Assembly (NCBI GenBank): GCA_020850325.1
Contig: JADZEW010000022.1
Location: 1 to 64,000 of the forward strand
DNA length: 64,000 nucleotides
Reading direction: 5' to 3'
From: Methanoregulaceae archaeon
GTDB lineage: Bacteria > Armatimonadota > Fimbriimonadia > Fimbriimonadales > Fimbriimonadaceae
Within the stretch, counting starts at the first letter, position 1. Each line of letters begins with the position of its first letter. Made by a program: the position numbers and the translations under genes. The notes under the pieces were generated by a model. It saw nothing but the letters and a program-made list of their open reading frames with translations, searched no databases and was not told the origin of the DNA. This document shows positions 56,143 to 64,000 of the stretch, one piece after another.

Positions 56143-57623
56143 CCGCCGCCGCGTTGGGCCGCTTGCTGGCGGATCTCCGCGCGCACCTTAACGAGCCGTT
56201 CCGGCCAAGCGAACTTCGGGGCGTTGGCGGGGTCGTAGCCCGCGAGGTGGCCGGTGAGTCGGGTGACCGGCTTCGTGTACTTCAGCTCGGTGGTGCCGAA
56301 CACCTCTTGGCAAAGCGCGGCCAGACCGGGATCGTAGGCGATGAGCTCGACGCGGGTGTTCACGTGGTTGTGGTCGTTATCGTTTTCGCGGTTGTTGTCA
56401 AACCACGACTGCACGCCTTCCGCGAAGTATTCGGCGGAGTTGGTGCTGGCATACTTGCCCTTCCACAAGCCGGACTTCATCGCCGCGTCGTACGTCTCCT
56501 GCAGCCGCTTGTCGAAGGTGGGATCGATGTTGACCAGCCCACGCAGATGGATGTTGTGGGCGAACTCGTGGATCACGATGCTCTCGGTGGAGTAGGGGTC
56601 GCCCTCGTAGCCGAGGACGTTCTCCTCAGCGCAGCTGCACACCGGATCGGTTCGCGAGCCGCCAAGTCCTCGCGCCCTGGCATCCCAGAAGTCCTTCGGC
56701 GTCATCCGCGAGTATTCGGGGATGTCGGTGGTGAACTCGCTGTGGCCGATGACGACCATCCGCGAGCCGCTCTTGACCATCGCCGCCTTGATGTCCGGCC
56801 GTCGGGCGAGGAGCAGGTTGATGAGGTAGCCGGTCTCCTTCAGCGCGTAATCGTTCACCTTGGCCGACGAGACGACCGGGTAGAAGTCGGCATCGAAGAA
56901 CTTGCCGTAAAACGGGTTCGAGGTGATCGAGCTCGGCGGCGCGGAGATGTCCTGGACGCCCCACGCTCGCCGAACCATGGCGTAGCCCTCGGGATCATGG
57001 GCGATGAGCTCGCTCCACTTGAAGGGGAAGAAGTCGTTGCGGGTGAAGTACGCCTCGGTGAGTTCGGCGAAGTACTCCTGCGGGGTGGTCATTGCGTAGG
57101 CGCGGTCAAAGGAGCGCTTGCCCTCGGCGTCGCGCCGCTCGACGTGGTCGTACTTTCCACCGGCAAATGCCTTGCCGTAGGTGGTCTTGATGTCGTCGTT
57201 GCTGAATCCACCCTCGAGCACCCGGTCGTGATAGGCGTGGGCCAGTTCGTGCAGGGCAAAGTTCGGCATGCGCCGGGTCTCGGCTTCGAAGATCCTCACG
57301 TTGGTGATCTCGATGCCCTTGGCCATCGCCGGATTCCGCTTATTGTCGCGAAGCCACTGCGCGCCAGGGTGGTACTCCGCCCGCGGAGGGATGCCCTTGT
57401 ACTCGGGCGAAATCCAAATCTTGACCTTCTTGAGTTCGGCTACTGCCTTGGCGGGGACGACACGCTTCACCTCGGCAAGCTGCCTCTCAAGCAACTCCAA
57501 GGCGGTTGTGGTCGCCGGTTGGTCATCCATTTCCTCCCTGATGTGGAGCGTCCAGCCCTCAAGCTCCCGAGTCACGTAGCCCGGGGTATCGAACAAAGCA
57601 CATCCAAGCAGCAGGGAGAGCAT
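56139..57623 (-). CDS. putative zinc metallopeptidase with two HExxH...EYFAE halves
   Basis: 'LHELAHAYHD...PQEYFAELTEAYF' and 'IHEFAHNIHL...SAEYFAEGVQSWF'. Confidence 0.8.
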   Translation of the reverse strand: MLSLLLGCALFDTPGYVTRELEGWTLHIREEMDDQPATTTALELLERQLAEVKRVVPAKAVAELKKVKIWISPEYKGIPPRAEYHPGAQWLRDNKRNPAMAKGIEITNVRIFEAETRRMPNFALHELAHAYHDRVLEGGFSNDDIKTTYGKAFAGGKYDHVERRDAEGKRSFDRAYAMTTPQEYFAELTEAYFTRNDFFPFKWSELIAHDPEGYAMVRRAWGVQDISAPPSSITSNPFYGKFFDADFYPVVSSAKVNDYALKETGYLINLLLARRPDIKAAMVKSGSRMVVIGHSEFTTDIPEYSRMTPKDFWDARARGLGGSRTDPVCSCAEENVLGYEGDPYSTESIVIHEFAHNIHLRGLVNIDPTFDKRLQETYDAAMKSGLWKGKYASTNSAEYFAEGVQSWFDNNRENDNDHNHVNTRVELIAYDPGLAALCQEVFGTTELKYTKPVTRLTGHLAGYDPANAPKFAWPERLVKVRAEIRQQAAQRGGG

Positions 57624-57657
57624 TCCCTAACTGTACACAACTTTCGCGGCAAGCAAA

Positions 57658-57930
57658 CTAGCTTTGACGCCAACGCTTGAGATTGGGCAGGCTGGCGATC
57701 GTCATTTCGACGATCTGCGGCGGCATCGGCATGTTGCCCATGATGCCCTTTAGCTTCTCGACGAACTCGGGAAGCGTGACGCCCTCGTCGTGGAACTTGC
57801 CGCCTTCGTAGCAGTAGCTGCAATAGTCGGTGCTGATGCTGCCGTCGGCTTCGGTGGCCCCGCCCTTCGGGTCTTGCGACAGGGGCATGGCGCAGCTTTG
57901 GCAGATGTTCTGAGGGATTGTCATTTTCAA
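57658..57930 (-). CDS. putative zinc-ribbon domain protein
   Basis: 'ICQSCAMPLSQDPKGGATEADGSISTDYCSYCYEGG'. Confidence 0.85.
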   Translation of the reverse strand: MKMTIPQNICQSCAMPLSQDPKGGATEADGSISTDYCSYCYEGGKFHDEGVTLPEFVEKLKGIMGNMPMPPQIVEMTIASLPNLKRWRQS

Positions 57931-57969
57931 TCCTCCTTGTTGGACAGTCTACCGGGCCACTAACAGGAT

Positions 57970-58034
57970 GTCGAATGCCGGATGTGGAATGTCGCTGGAA
58001 CGCTCAAACGACATCCCACATCCTACATTCGACA
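57970..58034. repeat. imperfect inverted repeat related to the 2043-2191 element
   Basis: GTCGAATGCCGGATGTGGAATGTCG / CGACATCCCACATCCTACATTCGAC (22/25). Confidence 0.7.
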
Positions 58035-58042
58035 CTCCTCGC

Positions 58043-58534
58043 CTAGCCTTCTTCGAAGGAATCCAGCAACGGCTCGGCTTGGAAGAGGTTGATCCCGCTC
58101 GCGACGAGGTCGCTCAGTTTCGCCATCTTGCTCTCTTCTTCCAGTTGCTCCTCGAGGAACCATTGGAGGAACTGGTGGGCTACGGCGTCGTTCTCTTCGA
58201 TCGCGGCTTGGGCCATCGCTTTGAACTCGCGGGTGACTTTCGATTCGCTGCTCGCCGCCGCTTGAATGCACGCGGCGGCGTTGGCGAACTTGGTCGTCGC
58301 CGGACCCACCCCGGGCAGATCATAGTGCACGTCATTGTCATCGAGGAATCGCATGATCTTGGCCGCGTGCTCGGCCTCTTCGGTCGCTTGATTCCAGAAT
58401 AGCTTCGACCAGCGGTCGAGGCTTTGCCTTCGGAACCAAATCGCAATGCCGTGATAGTTCATGTGCGCCGAAAGCTCGCTGGCGATCTGCGCGGTCAGCA
58501 TGTCGGCAAGTCGGTCGGAGATGAGTCGTGGCAT
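58043..58534 (-). CDS. ferritin
   Basis: 'AQIASELSAHMNYHGIAIWFRR...EEAEHAAKIMRFLDDND...EQLEEESKMAKL'. Confidence 0.9.
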   Translation of the reverse strand: MPRLISDRLADMLTAQIASELSAHMNYHGIAIWFRRQSLDRWSKLFWNQATEEAEHAAKIMRFLDDNDVHYDLPGVGPATTKFANAAACIQAAASSESKVTREFKAMAQAAIEENDAVAHQFLQWFLEEQLEEESKMAKLSDLVASGINLFQAEPLLDSFEEG

Positions 58535-58555
58535 GGCTGGATTATGGCCCGGTTC

Positions 58556-59659
58556 TTACGCCACGACCACGACCGGCTCGCCGAGCATATCCAATCTCGG
58601 CTCGACGCCCAGCCCAGGTGCCTCGGAAGCGCGCATAGTGCCGTTGTCGCGCTGCGGGGCGCCGTCGGCGATGCTGACCGTCACGTAGCTGTTGAAGTCC
58701 GTCGAGGTAAAGCGGTTGAGTTCGGGCGTGCTGTGGGCGAGATGCGCGATGGCGGCAGTCACAATGTCGCCGCCCCAACTGTCTTCGAGGGTCATCCCAA
58801 TGCCGAGGGAAACGCACAAGTCACGCAGTTGCCGAATCTTGGTGAGGCCACCCAACTTGCTGATCTTTAGGTTGACGACGTCCATCGCCCGGTCTTGATG
58901 GGCGCGCATGAGGGCGGCAAGCGAGTCGATGTTCTCGTCGAGCACGAACGGTCGGTTCGTGTGTTGGCGCACGTTCAGGCACTCTTCGTAGGTTCGGCAC
59001 GGTTGCTCGATGTACACATCGACGTCCTTGACCGCGGCGGCAACGCGGATCGCCTCGTGCTGGATCCAGCCGGTGTTCGCATCCGCCACAAGGCGGTCGC
59101 CCGGTTTGAGCATGTCGGCAACGGCGTGGATGCGCTCGATGTCGATATCGGGATCGCCGCCGACCTTCAGTTGGAACCGACGGTAGCCCTCGGCTCGGTA
59201 GCCGGCGACCTTGCGGGCCATGGTCGCCGGGTCTTCTTGAGAGATCGCCCGATAGAGGGTGACGTTATCGCCGAATCGTCCGCCCAACAGCCGGCATACG
59301 GGTTGCCCGGTGGCTTTGCCGAGAAGGTCCCAGCACGCCATGTCGATGCCGGACTTCACGTAGGGATGCCCGAGCAGCGCCGAGTCCATGCGTTCATTCA
59401 GCACCCCGATGTCCAGGGGATTCCAGCCGATGAGGTGAGGTCCGAGCTCGCGGATGCCCGCGCGGACGCCGTCGGCGTAGGCGGGTAAGTAGAACGGTCC
59501 AAGCGGGCAAACCTCGCCCCAGCCCGTGATCCCGGCATCAGTATCGACGGCGACCACGGTGCTATCGAACACCGAGACGGACTTGCCTCCCGACCAGTTG
59601 TAGCTACCCTCGACGAGCGGTAGCTCAACCCGAAATGCGCGAATCGAAGTGATCTTCAC
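58556..59659 (-). CDS. mandelate racemase / muconate lactonizing enzyme family (enolase superfamily)
   Basis: '[16 protein letters not shown]', 'VADANTGW', 'IEQPC', 'VLDENIDS', '[11 protein letters not shown]'. Confidence 0.92.
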   Translation of the reverse strand: MKITSIRAFRVELPLVEGSYNWSGGKSVSVFDSTVVAVDTDAGITGWGEVCPLGPFYLPAYADGVRAGIRELGPHLIGWNPLDIGVLNERMDSALLGHPYVKSGIDMACWDLLGKATGQPVCRLLGGRFGDNVTLYRAISQEDPATMARKVAGYRAEGYRRFQLKVGGDPDIDIERIHAVADMLKPGDRLVADANTGWIQHEAIRVAAAVKDVDVYIEQPCRTYEECLNVRQHTNRPFVLDENIDSLAALMRAHQDRAMDVVNLKISKLGGLTKIRQLRDLCVSLGIGMTLEDSWGGDIVTAAIAHLAHSTPELNRFTSTDFNSYVTVSIADGAPQRDNGTMRASEAPGLGVEPRLDMLGEPVVVVA

Positions 59660-59662
59660 GGC

Positions 59663-60052
59663 TTATCGGGTCACGGCGCGGAGGCGGGTGCCATCCCAGG
59701 TCACAAGCATGCCGTGGAGGTTCTCGGCGTGGCTTTCCTTACCGTCGATCGTGATCTCGACGGTAGCCAGGGCCAGTCCGGGAGGGGTGCACTGGAAGAT
59801 GAAGCGCTCGACTTGATCTTCGCGCGTCCAGATTCGCGTCTGGCGGATGGTGCGACGGCCGCTCGATGCCAATGATGTGGTTGCGCCCGGAGTCTCCGGT
59901 AGCACCCACATGTCCAGCTGGTCAGGGCTGTTGTTCTGGAACTCGATCGCGAGTTCACGAGTGTTGGGAAAGAAGAGGTTGAGCCCGCTACCGCCGCACG
60001 CGACGATGATCAGCATTGTTGGAATCCACCAGAACCTGCGCATATCCGGCAT
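59663..60052 (-). CDS. putative lipoprotein
   Basis: 'MRRFWWIPTMLIIVACGGSG' lipobox-like. Confidence 0.7.
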   Translation of the reverse strand: MPDMRRFWWIPTMLIIVACGGSGLNLFFPNTRELAIEFQNNSPDQLDMWVLPETPGATTSLASSGRRTIRQTRIWTREDQVERFIFQCTPPGLALATVEITIDGKESHAENLHGMLVTWDGTRLRAVTR

Positions 60053-60167
60053 TGTAGCAAATGCGGGCCCCGGGCACCCGGGAGGCTCCGAGTTGCGTAG
60101 AATGACGCGGCGACGAGGGGCGAACAAACCGACGGTTTGAACGTCTCTACCGACACCAACCCAGCTG

Positions 60168-61715
60168 ATGAGTGCCCTGCATCCTGCCGCGTCCGAATAC
60201 GGCCTGCCCTTTTTCGACTTAGCCGAGCGCAAACCCGACCCCGTCGCCATCGACCGGGTACTGGGTGACTATGCGCTTAAGCATCAAATACTCCCAGTTG
60301 ACGAGGAAGGCGGCGTACTCGTGTGCGCAATCGGCACCATTGACAGTTTGTCCGCGGTCGATGACCTCGGCATCCTGCTGGGCATGCCGGTCACTCCCGT
60401 GCTGGCCGATCCGCAGCTGATCCGCGATCGCATCGAAGAGCGATTCCTCGAAGACATCCTCTCGCAGATTCCCAGCGACGATGGGACGGTCACCGAGATC
60501 GACGACTCAACCGATCTTGCCGACCTGCAGAAGATGGCCGGCGAAACGGCGGTCGTCCAGATGGTGAACCTACTGTTCGCCCAGGCGGTTCGCGACGGCG
60601 CTTCGGACATCCATATCGAGCCGTACGAGCGCGACGTGAAGGTGAGATACCGAATCGACGGCCTGCTGCGCGAGATGATGCGCCCGCCGAAGCGGATGCA
60701 CGCGGCGCTGGTTTCGCGCCTCAAGATTCTTGGCGAGATGAACATCGCGGAGCGGCGTTTGCCGCAAGATGGCCGCATCAAGCTGACCATCGCCGGGCGT
60801 TCGGTGGACGTCCGCGTCTCGATCGTGCCGACCGTCTTCGGCGAGCGCGCGGTCATGCGTATCCTCGACAAGGGCACGGCGATGCTGGGCCTCGAAGAGT
60901 TGGGCATGTTCCCCGACACGCTGGAGCGGTTCCGGCGGGTCATCAGCATCCCGTACGGCATCGTCCTTGTAACCGGCCCTACGGGTTCGGGTAAGTCGAC
61001 TACGCTCTACGCTTCGCTGCAGGAAATCTGGTCGCCGACGACCAACATTCTCACGATCGAAGACCCGGTCGAGTATCAGGTGTCGGGCATCGGCCAGGTT
61101 CAGGTGCGACCCCAGATCGGATTGACGTTCGCCAATGGACTGCGGTCCTTCCTCCGCCAGGACCCCGACATCATCATGGTCGGTGAAATCCGCGACCATG
61201 AGACGGCAGAAATCGCGATCCACGCGGCGCTCACCGGCCACCTCGTCTTCAGCACGCTCCACACGAATGACTCGGCGGGCGCGATCACCCGACTCCTCGA
61301 CATGGGCGTCGAGCCCTTCTTGGCGGCGTCATCGATTGTCGGCGTGGTGGCTCAGCGGCTCCTACGGCGGAACTGTCCGTTCTGCAGCCAACCGGCGGAG
61401 TACGACGCCGATGCCCTGCGCGCAGTGGGTATCACCCCCGAAGAAGCGGCAACGGCGAACTTCCGAGAGGGTAAGGGCTGCGACAAGTGCGGCGGCTCGG
61501 GCTACAAGGGTCGGCAGGGCATCTACGAACTTCTGGTCATCGACGACCACATCCGCCACATGACGGTCGAGCGGGAATCGGCTGGCGCGATCAAGCAATA
61601 CGGGATTGAGAGCTGCCACCTTCGGACGCTTATCGGCGACGGCAAGCTCAACGTTTTGAACGGCAAGACGACGCCGCATGAAGTCCTCCGGGTTTGCCAG
61701 CGGGAGGAGATCTAG
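60168..61715 (+). CDS. gspE: type II secretion / type IV pilus assembly ATPase (GspE/PilB)
   Basis: 'GPTGSGKSTTLYASL', 'LRQDPDIIMVGEIRDHETAEIAIHAALTGHLVFSTLHTNDSAGAITRLLDMG', tetracysteine motif. Confidence 0.95.
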   Translation: MSALHPAASEYGLPFFDLAERKPDPVAIDRVLGDYALKHQILPVDEEGGVLVCAIGTIDSLSAVDDLGILLGMPVTPVLADPQLIRDRIEERFLEDILSQIPSDDGTVTEIDDSTDLADLQKMAGETAVVQMVNLLFAQAVRDGASDIHIEPYERDVKVRYRIDGLLREMMRPPKRMHAALVSRLKILGEMNIAERRLPQDGRIKLTIAGRSVDVRVSIVPTVFGERAVMRILDKGTAMLGLEELGMFPDTLERFRRVISIPYGIVLVTGPTGSGKSTTLYASLQEIWSPTTNILTIEDPVEYQVSGIGQVQVRPQIGLTFANGLRSFLRQDPDIIMVGEIRDHETAEIAIHAALTGHLVFSTLHTNDSAGAITRLLDMGVEPFLAASSIVGVVAQRLLRRNCPFCSQPAEYDADALRAVGITPEEAATANFREGKGCDKCGGSGYKGRQGIYELLVIDDHIRHMTVERESAGAIKQYGIESCHLRTLIGDGKLNVLNGKTTPHEVLRVCQREEI

Positions 61716-61725
61716 CTAGCGCGCT

Positions 61726-62940
61726 ATGACGACGTTTGCCTACACTGCCCTCGACCCGGCCGGCAAAAAGCGGTCCGGTTTCGTCGAGGCCGCCGATCAA
61801 GATCAGGCGATCGCCAAGATCGTGGCGGAAGGGCGATTTGTCGTCGACATTCGCCCGCAAGGGCGGACCGTCGAGCACAAGGATCATGCTCCGGGGCGCG
61901 GCGGCAAAATCAACAAGGCGGACATCGCGCTCTTCACGCGGCGTCTGGCCGATCTGTCCTCGGCGGGATTGCCGCTCGATCGCGGATTGCAGGTGGTGGC
62001 CGAGCAGTCAGAGAGCGCTCGGCTTACTCAGATTGCGGAAGAGGCGCTCGAGGATGTCCGAAGCGGTCTCAGCGTGTCACAGGCGCTTTCGAAGCATCCC
62101 AAGGTTTTCAACGAGGTGTACACGCAGACGCTGCGCGCTGGCGAAGCCAGCGGTCAGTTCCCCGAGGTTGCGACGCGCCTGGCCGAGTTCCAAGAAACGG
62201 AAGTCGCGCGGCGCTCACAGATCGTGTCCGCGCTGATCTATCCGGGCGTGCTGACCTTCACCGCGGTCATGGTCGTGGTCTTCCTGCTCACGTTCGTCGT
62301 GCCCCGCTTGTCCGGCGTGTTCGAGGACCTTGGCGATGACCTTCCGGCCTCCACCAAGATTCTGCTCGCCACGACCGGCTTCCTAACCGAGAACGCGTTG
62401 TTGGTCTTGCTGGGTATGGCGGGCACGGTCGTCCTGTATCGGATTTGGTCGGCCACGGAGCCCGGCGCGATGGCCCGAGACCGGTTCATCATGAAGCTCC
62501 CCGCTGCCGGTCCGGTGATTGCGAAGGCGATCGTCTCTCGCTTTGCCCGGGTGTTGGGCACCCTGGTCTACGGCGGCGTTCCGATCTTGGAAGCGCTCCA
62601 AATTGCAGGCATGTCCGCGGGAAACCGTCTGTTCAAAGTCACGAGCGAGAAGGTCGCGCAGGATGTCCGCGAAGGACGTCCGATCGCCGAAGCGATGCGC
62701 GATTCGGGGGGCTTTCCGCCCGTGCTGGTGCACATGGTGGCGATCGGCGAAGAGACGGGCGATCTCCCCAAAATGTTGGGGCGCGTCTCGGACAGTTTGG
62801 ACTTCGAAGTCGATAACGGTATGCGGCGGCTGACCGCACTCGTCGAACCGACGATCCTGCTCACGATGGGCGTGTTCGTCGGATTCGTCGTGCTGTCGGT
62901 TGTGCTGCCGATCTTCCAAGCACAGGACTTGGTGAAATAG
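61726..62940 (+). CDS. gspF: type II secretion inner-membrane protein GspF
   Basis: 'ALFTRRLADLSSAGLPLDRGL', 'GEETGDLPKML', duplicated GspF halves. Confidence 0.95.
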   Translation: MTTFAYTALDPAGKKRSGFVEAADQDQAIAKIVAEGRFVVDIRPQGRTVEHKDHAPGRGGKINKADIALFTRRLADLSSAGLPLDRGLQVVAEQSESARLTQIAEEALEDVRSGLSVSQALSKHPKVFNEVYTQTLRAGEASGQFPEVATRLAEFQETEVARRSQIVSALIYPGVLTFTAVMVVVFLLTFVVPRLSGVFEDLGDDLPASTKILLATTGFLTENALLVLLGMAGTVVLYRIWSATEPGAMARDRFIMKLPAAGPVIAKAIVSRFARVLGTLVYGGVPILEALQIAGMSAGNRLFKVTSEKVAQDVREGRPIAEAMRDSGGFPPVLVHMVAIGEETGDLPKMLGRVSDSLDFEVDNGMRRLTALVEPTILLTMGVFVGFVVLSVVLPIFQAQDLVK

Positions 62941-62967
62941 GTTTGGTCTTCATGAGGAGAACAGGGA

Positions 62968-63413
62968 TGAAACAAAGAACGGTGTTCATGCGGCGGCGAT
63001 CGGCGTTTACGCTGATTGAGTTGCTTGTCGTAATCTTGATCTTGGCGATCTTGGCGGCGCTGATCGTGCCGCGCGTCGTGGGTCGAACCAGTGACGCGAA
63101 GCGTGCGAAGGCAGCCTCCGATATCGCCGCGCTCACGAACGCGCTCAACAACTTCCGCCTCGATTGCGATCGCTTTCCAACTTCGGAAGAAGGTCTCGAT
63201 GCGCTGCGAACTCAGCCTGGCGATGTAACCGGCTGGCGCGGCCCATACATCGAAAAGGCGATTCCGCCGGACCCTTGGCAAAATCCTTACGTGTATGAGT
63301 ATCCGGGATCGACGGGAGATGACTCGTTCTTCCTCATCTCATACGGGTCGGACGGAGCTCCGGGTGGTGAGGGCGACGCCGCAGACGTTGGGAACGACGA
63401 GGAGTTGGGTTAA
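62968..63413 (+). CDS. gspG: major pseudopilin GspG
   Basis: 'SAFTLIELLVVILILAILAALIVPRVVGR'; C-terminal DPWQNPYVYEYPG. Confidence 0.93.
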
Positions 63414-63422
63414 CCCGTTTTC

Positions 63423-63947
63423 GTGCGACGCCGCGGCTTCACCCTGATCGAGATTTCCACGATCGTCGTCATCTTGGCGATGATCGCGGCGATCACGTAT
63501 CCGAGCCTTGCCTCGGTGGTTAAGTCGCAGCGCATACGTTCTTATCTCCAAGATGTCGAGCGGTTGACGACGGACGCCCGGGGTATTGCGGTGCAGACCG
63601 GGCAGACCGTGAGTCTAGCGAGCGACGGGGAAGGCAGCTTCCAAATCCGGGCGAGTTCGGAAGATGATTCCGGCGAGGGCCAAGTGTTCGAGCAGATTGC
63701 TCCCGTCCAGGGGATCAGCGCTACCAGCTTTCGCTTAGGCGCGGACGATATCGGGGCCGACGAATGGGAGATACGCTTTTACGAGGACGGCACTGCAGAT
63801 CCAGGGGGCGTGTTGCTCACCGAGGCCTCGTCGACTTGGGCGCTTGTGATCGAGCCCAAGACCGGACGAGGGCGTGTTCAGCGCGGAGAACTTCCCGACA
63901 CCACGTTGACCGAATGGGAAGCAGGTGACTATGTCCGCCGGTCGTAA
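63423..63947 (+). CDS. pseudopilin (GspH-like)
   Basis: 'RRRGFTLIEISTIVVILAMIAAITYPSLASV'. Confidence 0.85.
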   Translation: MRRRGFTLIEISTIVVILAMIAAITYPSLASVVKSQRIRSYLQDVERLTTDARGIAVQTGQTVSLASDGEGSFQIRASSEDDSGEGQVFEQIAPVQGISATSFRLGADDIGADEWEIRFYEDGTADPGGVLLTEASSTWALVIEPKTGRGRVQRGELPDTTLTEWEAGDYVRRS

Positions 63948-64000
63948 GCGTGGCTTCACGATCGTGGAAGCGCTGGTCGCGGTCGTCCTCACCGGCATCG
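63931..64000 (+). CDS. pseudopilin (GspI-like), truncated by window end
   Basis: ATG 63931: MSAGRKRGFTIVEALVAVVLTGI... Confidence 0.75.
   Translation, partial: MSAGRKRGFTIVEALVAVVLTGI

Noticed and set aside
56040-57680. 546-aa plus-strand ORF
   Set aside because: Antisense to the metallopeptidase-like gene with HExxH motifs; composition artefact of GC skew.

Overview
High-GC bacterial chromosomal segment. Gene content and style suggest an Armatimonadota/Fimbriimonadia-like organism, but that is inference only. About 45 protein-coding genes, 3 tRNAs and no rRNA or CRISPR were recognised. The most striking region is ~7.8-23.3 kb: eight tandem co-directional paralogues (G1-G8) of a secreted protein. 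Each has a signal peptide, a near-constant N-terminal ~200 aa, a variable core of degenerate ~26-aa (78-bp) G-R-G-V-Y-G / N-Y-G-V-Y-G repeats, and one of three C-terminal 'FRIDHP.DPENKYL' domain subtypes. Every copy is preceded by an inverted repeat overlapping a -10-like hexamer (TATCAT/TAAGAT). That hexamer lies exactly 44 nt before the start codon in 7 of 8 copies. G1 carries a 1-nt frameshift and G5 an in-frame TAA. A XerC/D-type recombinase and two tRNA-Gly genes sit just upstream. Other notable items: an indolepyruvate oxidoreductase beta subunit fused to a complete ADP-forming acyl-CoA synthetase (with an IorA that lacks its ferredoxin domain), a PurN-PlsC fusion, a protein with two zincin-like halves, a CsoR-CopZ-CopA operon with two operator-like palindromes, interspersed palindromic repeats (one in-frame inside a gene), and a tRNA-Ser whose acceptor stem is extended by 8 bp of flanking inverted repeat. 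The rest is housekeeping: ABC exporter, MoxR/DUF58/VWA operon, HisC-AroF, pyruvate kinase, T2SS-like E-F-G-H-(I).
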